A DNA stretch of 17,706 nucleotides, taken from NCBI GenBank assembly GCA_964514225.1, contig CAZEPT010000010.1, positions 1 to 17,706 on the forward strand. Reading direction: 5' to 3'. Both the position numbers and the translations under genes were made by a program. Positions 6,118 through 13,140 of this stretch are shown here, piece by piece. Positions within the stretch are counted from its first letter, which is position 1. Each line of letters opens with the position of its first letter. This stretch comes from CAZEPT01 sp964514225 (GTDB lineage: Bacteria; Patescibacteriota; Minisyncoccia; Phycocordibacterales; UBA9973). The notes under the pieces were generated by a model, which searched no databases, had not been told where the DNA came from, and saw nothing but the letters and a program-made list of their open reading frames with translations.

Positions 6118-6630
6118 TTATTTTTTAGGTTGAGTAAAATGTTCGTGAGCAGTCTTGTAATCAAACAACTCAGATTCTGAAAACCAGTGAGCAATTTCTA
6201 ATTTTGCTTCTTCTGCATCTCCTGAAGCATGAATCAGGTTTGGAATACCAATCTCATGTTCATCCGCATGAGCATAACTCATATGAGAATAGTCCCCTCT
6301 GATTGTCCCTGGTAGAGCACTCTTCGGTTCTGTTGATCCAACCATCTTACGCACAAGAGCTGCTGCTTCAACTCCTTCCAAAACAAATGCAAGTACTGGA
6401 CCAGTGCTCATCATATCAAGAGTGACATCAAAGACTTTTTGTCCACGACGTGAGATAACTTTCCCAATATTTTCATAGTGATGGAAAAATTCCTCTCGCG
6501 TTGGCTTAATCATCTTACTTCCGACCATCTTAAGACCTGCTTTTTCAAAACGACTCAAAATTTCTCCCACAATCCCACGCTGAACAGCGTCTGGTTTGAA
6601 TATAATTAATGTTCTTTCTAATTTTTTCAT
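6118..6630 (-). CDS. ndk: Nucleoside diphosphate kinase
   Basis: NDK transfers the gamma phosphate from ATP to other NDPs through a phospho-histidine. The start MKKLERTLIIFKPDAVQRGIVGEI matches the family (ERTL.IIKPDAV.R.L.GEI). ALPGTIRGDYS is the substrate loop (P-G-T-I-R-G-D), and NLIHASGDAEEAKLEIAHWF carries the catalytic His (family N-x-x-H-x-S). At 170 aa it is longer than the usual 140-150: extra residues lie between RGDYS and the catalytic His (SHMSYAHADEHEIGIPNLIH) and as a C-terminal tail (YKTAHEHFTQPKK). The catalytic His is kept, so it should be active. It is a single-gene unit with a TATAAT box 8 nt before the ATG and a hairpin terminator. Confidence 0.96.
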   Translation of the reverse strand: MKKLERTLIIFKPDAVQRGIVGEILSRFEKAGLKMVGSKMIKPTREEFFHHYENIGKVISRRGQKVFDVTLDMMSTGPVLAFVLEGVEAAALVRKMVGSTEPKSALPGTIRGDYSHMSYAHADEHEIGIPNLIHASGDAEEAKLEIAHWFSESELFDYKTAHEHFTQPKK

Positions 6631-6638
6631 ATGAATCT

Positions 6639-6644
6639 ATTATA
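6639..6644 (-). promoter_or_regulatory. -10 box of ndk, near-leaderless
   Basis: On the minus strand TATAAT is 8 nt before the ATG at 6630. The box abuts the right arm of the preceding terminator hairpin, so stop and restart signals are fused. Confidence 0.7.
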
Positions 6645-6679
6645 CAAAAAAATCCTTGTTTTGCAAGGATTTTTTTGTA
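6643..6679 (-). terminator. Terminator of the upstream Nudix gene
   Basis: A 16-bp perfect stem TACAAAAAAATCCTTG (6643-6658) / CAAGGATTTTTTTGTA (6664-6679) has a 5-nt loop. On the minus strand the left arm supplies seven U. Symmetric, so it could act in both directions. Confidence 0.85.
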
Positions 6680-6707
6680 CTACACTGACCACCTTAATAC
6701 TTTTAAA

Positions 6708-7223
6708 TTATTTTTCCTTCATTACGGTAATGGTGGTTTTAATTTCTTCGGCTATCCCATCAATACATTGATATTTGTCTATCTCTATTTCGTTTACCCA
6801 AGCGTAATCAGAGAAAGCATTCTTTTCCAACAAAATATTACCTCCTTTATAAAAAGAGGCAAATTTTATCATAACGACGGGCACTTCATCTGGTCTAATA
6901 AAACTTTTTGAATGAAGATAGTGAAAAGAGGAATCAATTTGTATCCCCGCTTCTTCTATTGCTTCGCGAGCCAAGAGTTTTTCAATAGAGTCATTGTAAT
7001 CTAAAACTTCCCCATTAATCCAATCCGGCTTATCGACGGGTAAATCGGACCATTCCATCTTACCACCAATCACTCCCCACTTTCCTGGGTGAACGACTTC
7101 TTGGTCACTCCTCTTGAGTATTAAACACCGACCATCTTCTTTTCTATACACAACAACATTGGCAACAAAATAAAAAAGTTTATTCTCTTTGGCATGCGTA
7201 AGGGATATTTTTTTAGCAATCAT
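6708..7223 (-). CDS. Nudix hydrolase with an interrupted Nudix box
   Basis: The Nudix family hydrolyses a nucleoside diphosphate linked to another group. The fold is recognisable from FVANVVVYRKEDGRCLILKRS, then HPGKWGVIGGKMEW and later AREAIEEAGIQI, which supplies the REUxEExGU half of the Nudix box (G-x5-E-x7-REUxEExGU). The GG half and the RE half are separated by about 20 extra residues (SDLPVDKPDWINGEVLDYND), and the usual Glu eight residues before the Arg is Asp or missing. The catalytic REAIEE glutamates are present, so activity is plausible. Length is 171 aa. The ATG lies 6 nt after the stop of the large ATPase gene, so the two are probably co-transcribed. A strong terminator follows. 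Confidence 0.82.
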   Translation of the reverse strand: MIAKKISLTHAKENKLFYFVANVVVYRKEDGRCLILKRSDQEVVHPGKWGVIGGKMEWSDLPVDKPDWINGEVLDYNDSIEKLLAREAIEEAGIQIDSSFHYLHSKSFIRPDEVPVVMIKFASFYKGGNILLEKNAFSDYAWVNEIEIDKYQCIDGIAEEIKTTITVMKEK

Positions 7224-7229
7224 ACTGGC

Positions 7230-9971
7230 TTAAAACATTTTACTATAGCGATCCATAATCTCCGCTTCGACTTCCTCTCGAGCGCGTCCAAATTTGTAGT
7301 ATGAGAGTTCTTTTATTTTATCAACAATCGCCTCGTTCCCTTTCGGCGATGGGTATTCTCTCATATTAAACGGCTTGGTCGGCATCCCACGAACGAGCAT
7401 CTTCACGTATGAATTATAGTTTTCGAGCTTAATAATATCTTGTGGAGTAAAGACCGGTTCAAACTGCTTAGCAAAGACTTCAGCATTTTCAGGTGAGACG
7501 CGGTGAACAATCATCGAGCCGACGTTTCCAAAAACAGCGTTTCTGATATTTTCTTCGATCTGTTCAATATACTGATGCGCAATCGTGAGTGAGAGTCTAT
7601 ACTTGCGAGCTTCAGAGAGAATTGAAGCGATTGAGTCTGTCGTCACGTTCTGGAATTCATCGATATAGAGATAGAAGTCATTCATTTTTTGGCCGTGCAT
7701 ATCAACACGAGAAAGTGCCGCCATTTGGATCTTACCGACAATAATCAGACCAATCAAGTTTGAGTTGATTTCACCGAGTCGTCCTTTTGAGAGATTCACT
7801 AAGAGGATTTTTTTATTATCCATAATGTCTCGGAAGTTGAAGACTGATTTTTGCTGAGAAATGACTGGACGCATGATGTCATTTGAGACAAAGACATCAA
7901 ACTTGTTGGTGACATACGGCACGAAGTTAGCGAGTGATTGATCCCCTGTTGTCTGCTCGGCATTTTGCCAAAATTGTTTAATAATCGGATTCTTACATTT
8001 TTCCAGTTTCAAATCACGAAAATTTTTATCTGCCAACACACGTCCGATTTCAAGGAGTGTTGATCCACTCTCAGGGTCTTCCATAACCAAGAGAGCTGAG
8101 TTTCGGAAGTATTGCTCAAACGCTGGACCCCCGGCTGTCTTCATATCAAAGAGCTTATTGAAAATAGCCAAGAGTTCGTTCACGATCAGAATCTTTTGTT
8201 CAGGATAGTTGATATCGTACTCAAGCATATTAAGTCCCATCGGGCGTGCCATATGTGACGGATCAAAGTAAATGACATCGTCGATGCGCTCTTGTGGAAT
8301 ATTGGCTAGGATATCATTAATATCAGAACCGTGCGGATCAATAAAACAGACTCCATCACCATTGTGAACATCTTGGATGATCATATTCTTGAGTACAGTC
8401 GTCTTACCAGTACCCGTCTGACCGATCACATATGTATGTCTGACTCGGTCTTCTTTCTCCATAAAAATCTTTTTAACGGTCCCACGGTAATTATTTTCTC
8501 CCAAGAGTACTCCACTACCCTCTTTTATATCTTCAGGGGCTGGGGACGAAGTCGCGCGCGCTGTCTTGAGTTGTGGTGCACCAACAACACCGACTGGAAA
8601 GTGAAAGACGTGAGCGAGCTCCCGGATAGACATTTTGAGCATCTCTTCATCTCTCCACTGACGGAAAGAAAAGTCATAGGTGAATTCATTGATGTGACGC
8701 TGTAAAATAGGATGGAAAGAGAGACTGTTAGCTGTCGTTTCTGTAAACTGATTAAAGGCAGCTTCTATTTGTGAACGCATGTTTTGCGCCCGATCAACAG
8801 TTGTAGCAGATGCAACAACTCGAATAGCGACTGGAATTATCGTTGATTTGATCTTCTCTTCAATATGAGCAACGGCTTTTTGAGTGCTGTCAGAAAGCTG
8901 ATGTTCTTTTTCTTGATTGAATTCTTTTGCCTTGGTAAAGAAAAGTTCTTTAAACACAGATTTGGTCGCTTTAGTGAGAGAGGCAACAGATGAAAGCGCT
9001 TCACTTACTTTGTATCCATCTTCTTTGATTTTTCGAAGTGCTTCTTTAAAGACAGTCGTGTGTTCATCACCTGCCGGTCTGATTAAAAATTGAATCGCTG
9101 CACCCTCGCCATCGACTTTCAATTTTGAGAGTGAATTTACAAAGGTACTCATTGGATCATGATCCATGTCTGTGTAGAGTGGAAGGAGATCAGTCTCTGT
9201 GTACCCAGCATAAGACCCAACCGAAATAGAATCAGGAGAGAAAATATTATAGTCATCAAATACGACATCAATTCGCGCGTCACTATAAAATGCCAAAACT
9301 TGTTTTTCAAAAAGGTCGAGCGCTTGAGTTGGGACACTCGCAAAAAAACGAATATCGTTCGCACTTCCAGAGATAGCAACTTCGAGTGTCATGTGACGCT
9401 TTGCTGGATTGTGAATATTACCAGAAAGTGACAGCATCCCGGCATAGAACTGTTCCATCGCCCGGATGTAATCCTTGAATGTTTTTTCCTTCTTGGTGTC
9501 TTCAGGGAGTGTAATTTCAACTAAAACCATATCAAGTCCGCGCCATAAGGGTGTTCCCTCTTTGACGCTCGGAATCGCATGGACGGATTCAAGATACTGA
9601 GCTAAGAATCTGTGAAAGTCATCAGTCAGATGAGGATCATTAATGGAGCGCAACACACCAAGTGTATTTTTAATCCCTGCCTCAGTGAGTATTCCGAAGA
9701 GCTCTTCCATTTTGCGATCATGTTTTTCTGGACTCAGCTTGAGGACAAGCGCTTCAACATGATGCTCAGGCAACCTATGCACACTCGTGAGTATTTCTTG
9801 TGCTTCAGTTTTTGCATACTGTTCTATTGTTTCCGAGTGAATATCTTTTTTTTCATAGGGGCGACCCTCCGCAATAAGATTTTTTTCACGATGAGCAATA
9901 TGCTCTTTCAAAAAAGCAATTTCTTCTTCAGGACTATTGAACTGTTTACCTGCAAAATTGAAGTCTTCCAT
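7230..9971 (-). CDS. VirD4/TraG-HerA type DNA-translocating ATPase, 913 aa
   Basis: This is a large AAA+/RecA-like ATPase of the FtsK-HerA-VirD4 group. The C-terminal half has Walker A VIGQTGTGKTTVLKNMI (residues about 513-529), then VCFIDPHGSDINDIL and VIYFDPSHMARPMGLNML, Walker B YLYIDEFQNV (about 763-772), a sensor-like SEARKYRLSLTIAHQYIEQ, and VGSMIVHRVSPENAEVFAKQFEPVF, as in proteins that couple DNA to type IV secretion. The N-terminal 470 residues are unrecognised, charged and partly helical (about 340-450 may be coiled coil), with no transmembrane segment. That is unlike VirD4/TraD, which are membrane anchored. I use the ATG at 9971, not the TTG at 9986, because the TTG lies within the promoter: TATACT ends 6 nt before ATG 9971. 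It probably moves or processes DNA, or serves a pilus or competence system; no partner gene is nearby. Confidence 0.85.
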   Translation of the reverse strand: MEDFNFAGKQFNSPEEEIAFLKEHIAHREKNLIAEGRPYEKKDIHSETIEQYAKTEAQEILTSVHRLPEHHVEALVLKLSPEKHDRKMEELFGILTEAGIKNTLGVLRSINDPHLTDDFHRFLAQYLESVHAIPSVKEGTPLWRGLDMVLVEITLPEDTKKEKTFKDYIRAMEQFYAGMLSLSGNIHNPAKRHMTLEVAISGSANDIRFFASVPTQALDLFEKQVLAFYSDARIDVVFDDYNIFSPDSISVGSYAGYTETDLLPLYTDMDHDPMSTFVNSLSKLKVDGEGAAIQFLIRPAGDEHTTVFKEALRKIKEDGYKVSEALSSVASLTKATKSVFKELFFTKAKEFNQEKEHQLSDSTQKAVAHIEEKIKSTIIPVAIRVVASATTVDRAQNMRSQIEAAFNQFTETTANSLSFHPILQRHINEFTYDFSFRQWRDEEMLKMSIRELAHVFHFPVGVVGAPQLKTARATSSPAPEDIKEGSGVLLGENNYRGTVKKIFMEKEDRVRHTYVIGQTGTGKTTVLKNMIIQDVHNGDGVCFIDPHGSDINDILANIPQERIDDVIYFDPSHMARPMGLNMLEYDINYPEQKILIVNELLAIFNKLFDMKTAGGPAFEQYFRNSALLVMEDPESGSTLLEIGRVLADKNFRDLKLEKCKNPIIKQFWQNAEQTTGDQSLANFVPYVTNKFDVFVSNDIMRPVISQQKSVFNFRDIMDNKKILLVNLSKGRLGEINSNLIGLIIVGKIQMAALSRVDMHGQKMNDFYLYIDEFQNVTTDSIASILSEARKYRLSLTIAHQYIEQIEENIRNAVFGNVGSMIVHRVSPENAEVFAKQFEPVFTPQDIIKLENYNSYVKMLVRGMPTKPFNMREYPSPKGNEAIVDKIKELSYYKFGRAREEVEAEIMDRYSKMF

Positions 9972-9977
9972 GTTGTA

Positions 9978-9983
9978 AGTATA
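9978..9983 (-). promoter_or_regulatory. -10 box of the ATPase gene, leaderless
   Basis: On the minus strand TATACT, TACAAC, ATG (9971): 6-nt spacing. It decides the start codon, since the upstream in-frame TTG (9986) would begin before the box ends. Confidence 0.75.
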
Positions 9984-10003
9984 CAAAATTCAGAGGAGGA
10001 AAA

Positions 10004-10615
10004 CTATTTTTTTATTTTTGCCCGGACAATTTCAAACACCCCCCAAAGAACTGAAAGTATAATAATGCCGAGTGTGATATAACGCAAGATATGTATTTCT
10101 GTTCCAACTACTTTACCTAAGACATAACCTAAGGTTACAAAGACAATAGTCCAAATGACCGCCCCCACAATATTGTATAAAAAAAATGTTCTATACGGCA
10201 TCTGCCCCACTCCAGCGAAAGTCGGAATGCCTGTTCGAACAAATGGAATAAATCGAGCAATCAGTATTGCTTTTGGTCCGTGCTTTTTAAAAAATGCTTC
10301 AGTTTTTTCTAAGTGCTTCTGATTAAAAAACAGAAGTTTCTCACTTGCAAAAAGCCTCACACCGTATTTTTTCCCAAGGATATAACCGAGCTGATCTCCA
10401 ATCGATGTCCCAAAGAAACACACGACATACACAAGCCAAAGTGGAAAGTACCCTTGAGCAGAAAATACTCCAGCAGCAAACAGGAGTGAGTCCCCTGGGA
10501 GAAAAACCCCGATTAAGAGACCTGCTTCAACGATAAGTATGACAAACATACCAATCAAACCAAAGTGCGGAATGAGATACCCTGGATTGAGCCACTGTGG
10601 TAAAAATGAATCCAT
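10004..10615 (-). CDS. DedA family membrane protein
   Basis: DedA/VTT-domain proteins are polytopic inner-membrane proteins, several of which recycle undecaprenyl phosphate or phospholipids across the membrane. The sequence has the family motifs FLPGDSLLFAAGVF (residues about 38-51, family F.PGE.LL..AG), GTSIGDQLGYILGKKYG (about 69-85) and ARFIPFVRTGIPTFAGVGQMPYRTFFLYNIVGAVIW (about 120-155, family R..P..R...P..AG...M....F...N..GA..W). Hydrophobic segments lie at about 17-37, 55-75, 140-165 and 172-195. Length 203 aa is normal. It starts 1 nt after the stop of the tRNA-binding protein, so the two are co-transcribed; the pairing has no obvious functional logic. The stop is about 30 bp before the ATPase start. 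Confidence 0.93.
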   Translation of the reverse strand: MDSFLPQWLNPGYLIPHFGLIGMFVILIVEAGLLIGVFLPGDSLLFAAGVFSAQGYFPLWLVYVVCFFGTSIGDQLGYILGKKYGVRLFASEKLLFFNQKHLEKTEAFFKKHGPKAILIARFIPFVRTGIPTFAGVGQMPYRTFFLYNIVGAVIWTIVFVTLGYVLGKVVGTEIHILRYITLGIIILSVLWGVFEIVRAKIKK

Positions 10616-10616
10616 A

Positions 10617-10973
10617 TTAGTGCACTTTCGCCCCAGGAGCGACTTCTTTTTCAGGAACTAAGAAAACAGGTGCCCCATCTATACCATCAACAGCCATGAG
10701 CATTCCGTGAGACTCTAACCCTCGCATTTTCCGTGGAGCGAGGTTAACACAAAAGAGCATGTATTTTCCAATAAGTGCTTCAGGTTCGGTATACCATTCA
10801 CGTATAGCTGAGAGAATTTGTCGTACGTCATGGTACTCTTCCCCGGCGTCATTTAAGTGAATACCAAAATCAAGCTCAAAGCGGATAAGTTTATCAGAGT
10901 CAGGTACCGCTTCCGCAACAAGTACTTTTCCGACGCGTGCCTCGACTTTCGCAAAATCATCAATGGTTATCAT
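10617..10973 (-). CDS. Stand-alone tRNA-binding OB-fold protein (MetG C-terminal domain / Trbp111 type)
   Basis: From the ATG at 10973 the 118-aa protein reads MITIDDFAKVEARVGKVLVAE, VPDSDKLIRFELDFG, YHDVRQILSAIREWY, EALIGKYMLFCVNLAPRKMRG and ESHGMLMA. This is the complete tRNA-binding OB fold found at the C-terminus of methionyl-tRNA synthetase and in free Trbp111, where it binds tRNA as a dimer. Here it is a separate gene, so it may act in trans with a truncated MetRS encoded elsewhere or as a general tRNA chaperone. A GTG or ATG further upstream would add 15 residues (MQKAGHFLFYGRIIR) encoded by the promoter and terminator region, so I reject it. The -10 box TAGAAT is 7 nt upstream. Confidence 0.9.
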   Translation of the reverse strand: MITIDDFAKVEARVGKVLVAEAVPDSDKLIRFELDFGIHLNDAGEEYHDVRQILSAIREWYTEPEALIGKYMLFCVNLAPRKMRGLESHGMLMAVDGIDGAPVFLVPEKEVAPGAKVH

Positions 10974-10980
10974 ACGTATT

Positions 10981-10986
10981 ATTCTA
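10981..10986 (-). promoter_or_regulatory. -10 box of the tRNA-binding protein/DedA unit, leaderless
   Basis: On the minus strand TAGAAT, AATACGT, ATG (10973): 7-nt spacing, directly after the upstream terminator. Confidence 0.6.
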
Positions 10987-10993
10987 CCATAAA

Positions 10994-11037
10994 ATAAAAA
11001 ATGACCCGCCTTTTGCAATAAAGCAAAAGTGGGTCAT
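10994..11037 (-). terminator. Terminator of the small membrane protein gene at 11047
   Basis: ATGACCC (11001-11007) and CTTTTGC (11010-11016) pair with GCAAAAG (11023-11029) and GGGTCAT (11031-11037), with a small internal bulge and loop AATAAA. On the minus strand the stem is followed by a T-rich run (ATTTTTTATTTTAT). Confidence 0.88.
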
Positions 11038-11046
11038 ACAGTTTGA

Positions 11047-11358
11047 CTACGGATGATGTGGCACTAGAGGAGTATCCTTCATGAGAAGGATTGTCCTACA
11101 AAGCCCAAGAAAGGTCCAGAAACAAAAAGCTATGGTTCCAAAGAAGCCCGTAGCGATACCCCACCATGGGGATGGAGACACTGACGAAATAGTTCTCCAA
11201 CTGTCTCTGGTATTTCTGGCAATCCATACACATTGGTAAGGAATGATCTGTAGTACTTTGACTACATACTTGCATACATTCACTAAGAATGTACCAAGTC
11301 CAGTAAATAGCCACGTCAGGCTGAATATACTGGGTTCTTTCTTTTTTGTTCCTGACAT
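11047..11358 (-). CDS. Small hypothetical membrane protein, 103 aa
   Basis: No family recognised. After a basic N-terminus (MSGTKKKEPS) the protein has two hydrophobic stretches: about residues 14-42 (LTWLFTGLGTFLVNVCKYVVKVLQIIPY) and about 66-92 (WWGIATGFFGTIAFCFWTFLGLCRTILL). They are joined by a polar, Arg-containing loop (RNTRDSWRT) and rich in Trp and Cys. It is probably an integral protein with two helices. It has a consensus promoter (11383-11412) with a short leader and its own hairpin terminator, so it is a strongly signalled single-gene unit despite lacking known relatives. An overlapping frame at 11096-11314 is its shadow. Confidence 0.7.
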   Translation of the reverse strand: MSGTKKKEPSIFSLTWLFTGLGTFLVNVCKYVVKVLQIIPYQCVWIARNTRDSWRTISSVSPSPWWGIATGFFGTIAFCFWTFLGLCRTILLMKDTPLVPHHP

Positions 11359-11382
11359 ATTAATGAGTTTTTGTTTGCATAT

Positions 11383-11412
11383 ATTATATCACAAACATAC
11401 CCATTTTGTCAA
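11383..11412 (-). promoter_or_regulatory. Consensus promoter for the gene at 11047
   Basis: On the minus strand TTGACA (11412-11407), 18 bp, TATAAT (11388-11383). The start is expected near 11376, giving a leader of about 18 nt without a Shine-Dalgarno sequence. Confidence 0.85.
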
Positions 11413-11446
11413 GTAGGTTGATTTTACTCTCTTTGTTTTACTTTTA

Positions 11447-11671
11447 TTAGAAATTTCCGAAAAAGAGCATCTGGACATTTCGATTCATCAAGATGAGAAA
11501 GGAAAGGGAAACAATCAAAACCATCACGCTGAAAACGACAAAATCATGAAATTCCCTACCCAGGACACTTACGTAAAACCATCCACCCAAACCCCATACT
11601 CCTACGATGATTAAAATAAATTGAAAATAATAAGGGATATTAACAATAATAGTCTGTAAAATTTCTATCAT
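11447..11671 (-). CDS. Small hypothetical membrane protein, 74 aa, downstream of ddl
   Basis: No family recognised. The 74 residues are mostly hydrophobic: about 12-36 (IPYYFQFILIIVGVWGLGGWFYVSV) and about 44-63 (FVVFSVMVLIVSLSFLILM) form two probable transmembrane helices joined by LGREFHD. The ATG is 1 nt after the ddl stop codon, so it is translated from the ddl transcript. A link to peptidoglycan precursor synthesis would be guilt by association only. No hairpin terminator is visible between it and the promoter at 11412. Confidence 0.65.
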   Translation of the reverse strand: MIEILQTIIVNIPYYFQFILIIVGVWGLGGWFYVSVLGREFHDFVVFSVMVLIVSLSFLILMNRNVQMLFFGNF

Positions 11672-11672
11672 A

Positions 11673-12626
11673 CTACTTTTTATTCTTTGCTAGAGCCAAA
11701 AGTATCTGCGCATCAAGATACTGGGAAAAAGTCATACCAACAGCCTTTGCTTCTTTTGGCGCTAAACTATTTTCAGTTAATCCCGGTATTGTATTAGTCT
11801 CGAGATAGTAAAACGTATTTCCTTTCAATATAAAATCAGATCGCGTTACACCATCACATCCAAGAGCATCATGAGCAAGGACAGCAAGCTCCCTTATCTT
11901 TTGTGTCTGACTTTTCGTCAGTGGCGCAGGACAAAGTTCAATCGTTTCAGGTGAGTATTTTACTTGTCGGTCGAAAAATCCTTTCTTAATTTTTATTTCA
12001 ACTGGAGGCAGTGCAAGAATATCATCACCAAAATTCCCCATTACCGCACAGGTCAACTCCCGCCCTGTTATGACTTCTTGCACAACAACAACTGCATCAT
12101 GAGTAAAGGCGTCACAAAGTCGTGCTTCTAACTCATCTTTAGTTTTTGCAACACCGGCACCCATACTCGATCCTGAGTTGTTCGGCTTTACAAAAACTGG
12201 GTAGCCAAAATGTTTTTTGATAATTTTTTCAGTTTCAGAAAAACTATCAAGGTGCATACGAGTCAAAAGAACAGATTTTGGAATAGTCAGGCCAGCTGAT
12301 TCAGCGATAGACATAGACCTGTATTTATCCATACATAATGCGCTCGCCATAAGTCCCGAGCCAGTGTACGGAATATTCAAATTATTTAAGACTGCTTGGA
12401 TGTGACCATCTTCACCAAAAGGACCGTGAAGTGCGATGAAACAAACATCAGTACCAGAGAGGAGTTCCGGTAATTTTGGAAGCGTTTTTTTTGAAATATC
12501 AATATGCTTCAGTATATATTTTTCTTTATCAAGTGCTTTGAATACTTGAGCACCTGAGAGAAGCGAAATATCCCGCTCATTTGAAAACCCACCTGATAAG
12601 ACTGTGACATTGATCTTTTTCTTCAT
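11673..12626 (-). CDS. ddl: D-alanine--D-alanine ligase
   Basis: Ddl joins two D-alanines with ATP for the peptidoglycan stem peptide in the cytoplasm. This ATP-grasp enzyme shows VTVLSGGFSNERDISLLSG (N-terminal loop with the conserved Glu), ALHGPFGEDGHIQ, YTGSGLMASALCMDK, VKPNNSGSSMGAG (the ATP-grasp glycine-rich loop) and LETNTIPGLTENSLAPKEAKAVGMTF (metal and substrate residues near the C-terminus). In the omega loop the sequence FFDRQVKYSP keeps the Lys-Tyr pair typical of D-Ala-D-Ala enzymes rather than D-lactate types. The ATG at 12626 gives 317 aa, normal length. An upstream start at 12689 adds 21 residues encoded by the terminator region and is rejected. A TACACT box lies 6 nt before the ATG. 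Confidence 0.96.
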   Translation of the reverse strand: MKKKINVTVLSGGFSNERDISLLSGAQVFKALDKEKYILKHIDISKKTLPKLPELLSGTDVCFIALHGPFGEDGHIQAVLNNLNIPYTGSGLMASALCMDKYRSMSIAESAGLTIPKSVLLTRMHLDSFSETEKIIKKHFGYPVFVKPNNSGSSMGAGVAKTKDELEARLCDAFTHDAVVVVQEVITGRELTCAVMGNFGDDILALPPVEIKIKKGFFDRQVKYSPETIELCPAPLTKSQTQKIRELAVLAHDALGCDGVTRSDFILKGNTFYYLETNTIPGLTENSLAPKEAKAVGMTFSQYLDAQILLALAKNKK

Positions 12627-12632
12627 ATCTAT

Positions 12633-12638
12633 AGTGTA
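12633..12638 (-). promoter_or_regulatory. -10 box of ddl, leaderless
   Basis: On the minus strand TACACT, ATAGAT, ATG (12626): 6-nt spacing. Confidence 0.55.
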
Positions 12639-12656
12639 GCAAAAAACAGAGCAAAT

Positions 12657-12685
12657 AAAAAAACCGGTCACATCGCTGTGCCGGT
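12657..12685 (-). terminator. Terminator upstream of ddl, ending the 12.7-13.1 kb transcript
   Basis: ACCGG (12663-12667) plus CACA (12669-12672) pair with TGTG (12677-12680) and CCGGT (12681-12685), with one bulged T and loop TCGC. Seven A (12657-12663) make a U-tract on the minus strand. Confidence 0.85.
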
Positions 12686-13106
12686 CCACATTTAAGTGTT
12701 TTTTTGCTAAAGGAAATTTTTATATTCCCCTTATCCCCAAATGGGGTTCTAGATTTTTCTGCTTTTTTACTTTTACTGTGGGGCAAAGAACTTGTTTGAT
12801 TTTTAGAATATTCCTTTTTTAAAAAAGACGAAACATAAAATTCATAAAAGTAAGGAAAAGCTCCCTGTCACCCAAAAAAACGCATGCGATTTATATTCTG
12901 GACCTGAAAACAAGAAATGGAAGAGTGAAATAGTGCCGTAACTTCCACTGTCTTGGGTTTGACGAGGTGAACTATACACTTCGTCGATTTAAAAACGAAT
13001 ACTACCCTTTGCATCTGGAATAGTATAAGTAACACCGGATTTGTATTCAAGTGACCCCGGTGAGCCACGGAGCGGAACTAGGCAAAAAGTACTACTCTTG
13101 GGTTTG
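12686..13106 (-). ncRNA. Unidentified transcript unit in a 514-bp gap (candidate ncRNA)
   Basis: The space between ddl and the nucleotidyltransferase holds no recognisable gene, yet on the minus strand it has a promoter (13107-13134) and a terminator (12657-12685), predicting an RNA of about 440 nt. Visible structure: a hairpin GACGAGGTG/CACTTCGTC (12961-12969 / 12977-12985, one mismatch), CACCGG/CCGGTG (13033-13038 / 13057-13062), an 8-nt palindrome CGCATGCG (about 12882-12889), a CCCCATTTGGGG-type hairpin (about 12734-12747) and a 12-nt direct repeat (12951-12962 and 13096-13107). I looked for tmRNA (T-arm, tag ending) and RNase P motifs and found neither. Short open frames exist (12577-12786 on the minus strand from a TTG) but run through the terminator. 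Confidence 0.4.
12951..12962 (+). repeat. Direct repeat, left copy (TCTTGGGTTTGA)
   Basis: Identical 12-mer to 13096-13107, 145 bp apart. The right copy touches the -10 region of the promoter. The pair frames a 133-bp segment; duplication or insertion are both possible. Confidence 0.7.
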
Positions 13107-13107
13107 A
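13096..13107 (+). repeat. Direct repeat, right copy (TCTTGGGTTTGA)
   Basis: Same 12-mer as 12951-12962. On the minus strand it lies at the predicted transcription start, so the RNA would begin with this sequence and contain it again after about 145 nt. Confidence 0.7.
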
Positions 13108-13134
13108 TAGTATACCTTTTATTAAAACTGTCAA
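13107..13134 (-). promoter_or_regulatory. Promoter for the candidate transcript in the 514-bp gap
   Basis: On the minus strand TTGACA (13134-13129), then TACTAT (13112-13107) at a 16-bp spacing. A better-looking TATACT (13114-13109) would have only 14 bp. It lies 6 bp downstream of the nucleotidyltransferase stop. Confidence 0.6.
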
Positions 13135-13140
13135 TATCAC

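Noticed and set aside
9971..9986. TTG start adding five residues to the ATPase
   Set aside because: It falls before the -10 box ends, so the codon would not be in the mRNA from that promoter.
12577..12786. Minus-strand frame starting TTG (PHSKSKKAEKSRTPFGDKG)
   Set aside because: Plausible composition, but it reads straight through the hairpin terminator and into ddl in another frame, with no ATG and no start signal.
12686..13106. tmRNA in the 514-bp gap
   Set aside because: No T-arm with GTTCGA-type loop, no tRNA-like ends and no tag peptide ending in small hydrophobic residues were seen on the minus strand.
12951..13107. Mobile element bounded by the 12-nt direct repeat
   Set aside because: The 133-bp interior has no terminal inverted repeats or transposase; reported only as a repeat pair.
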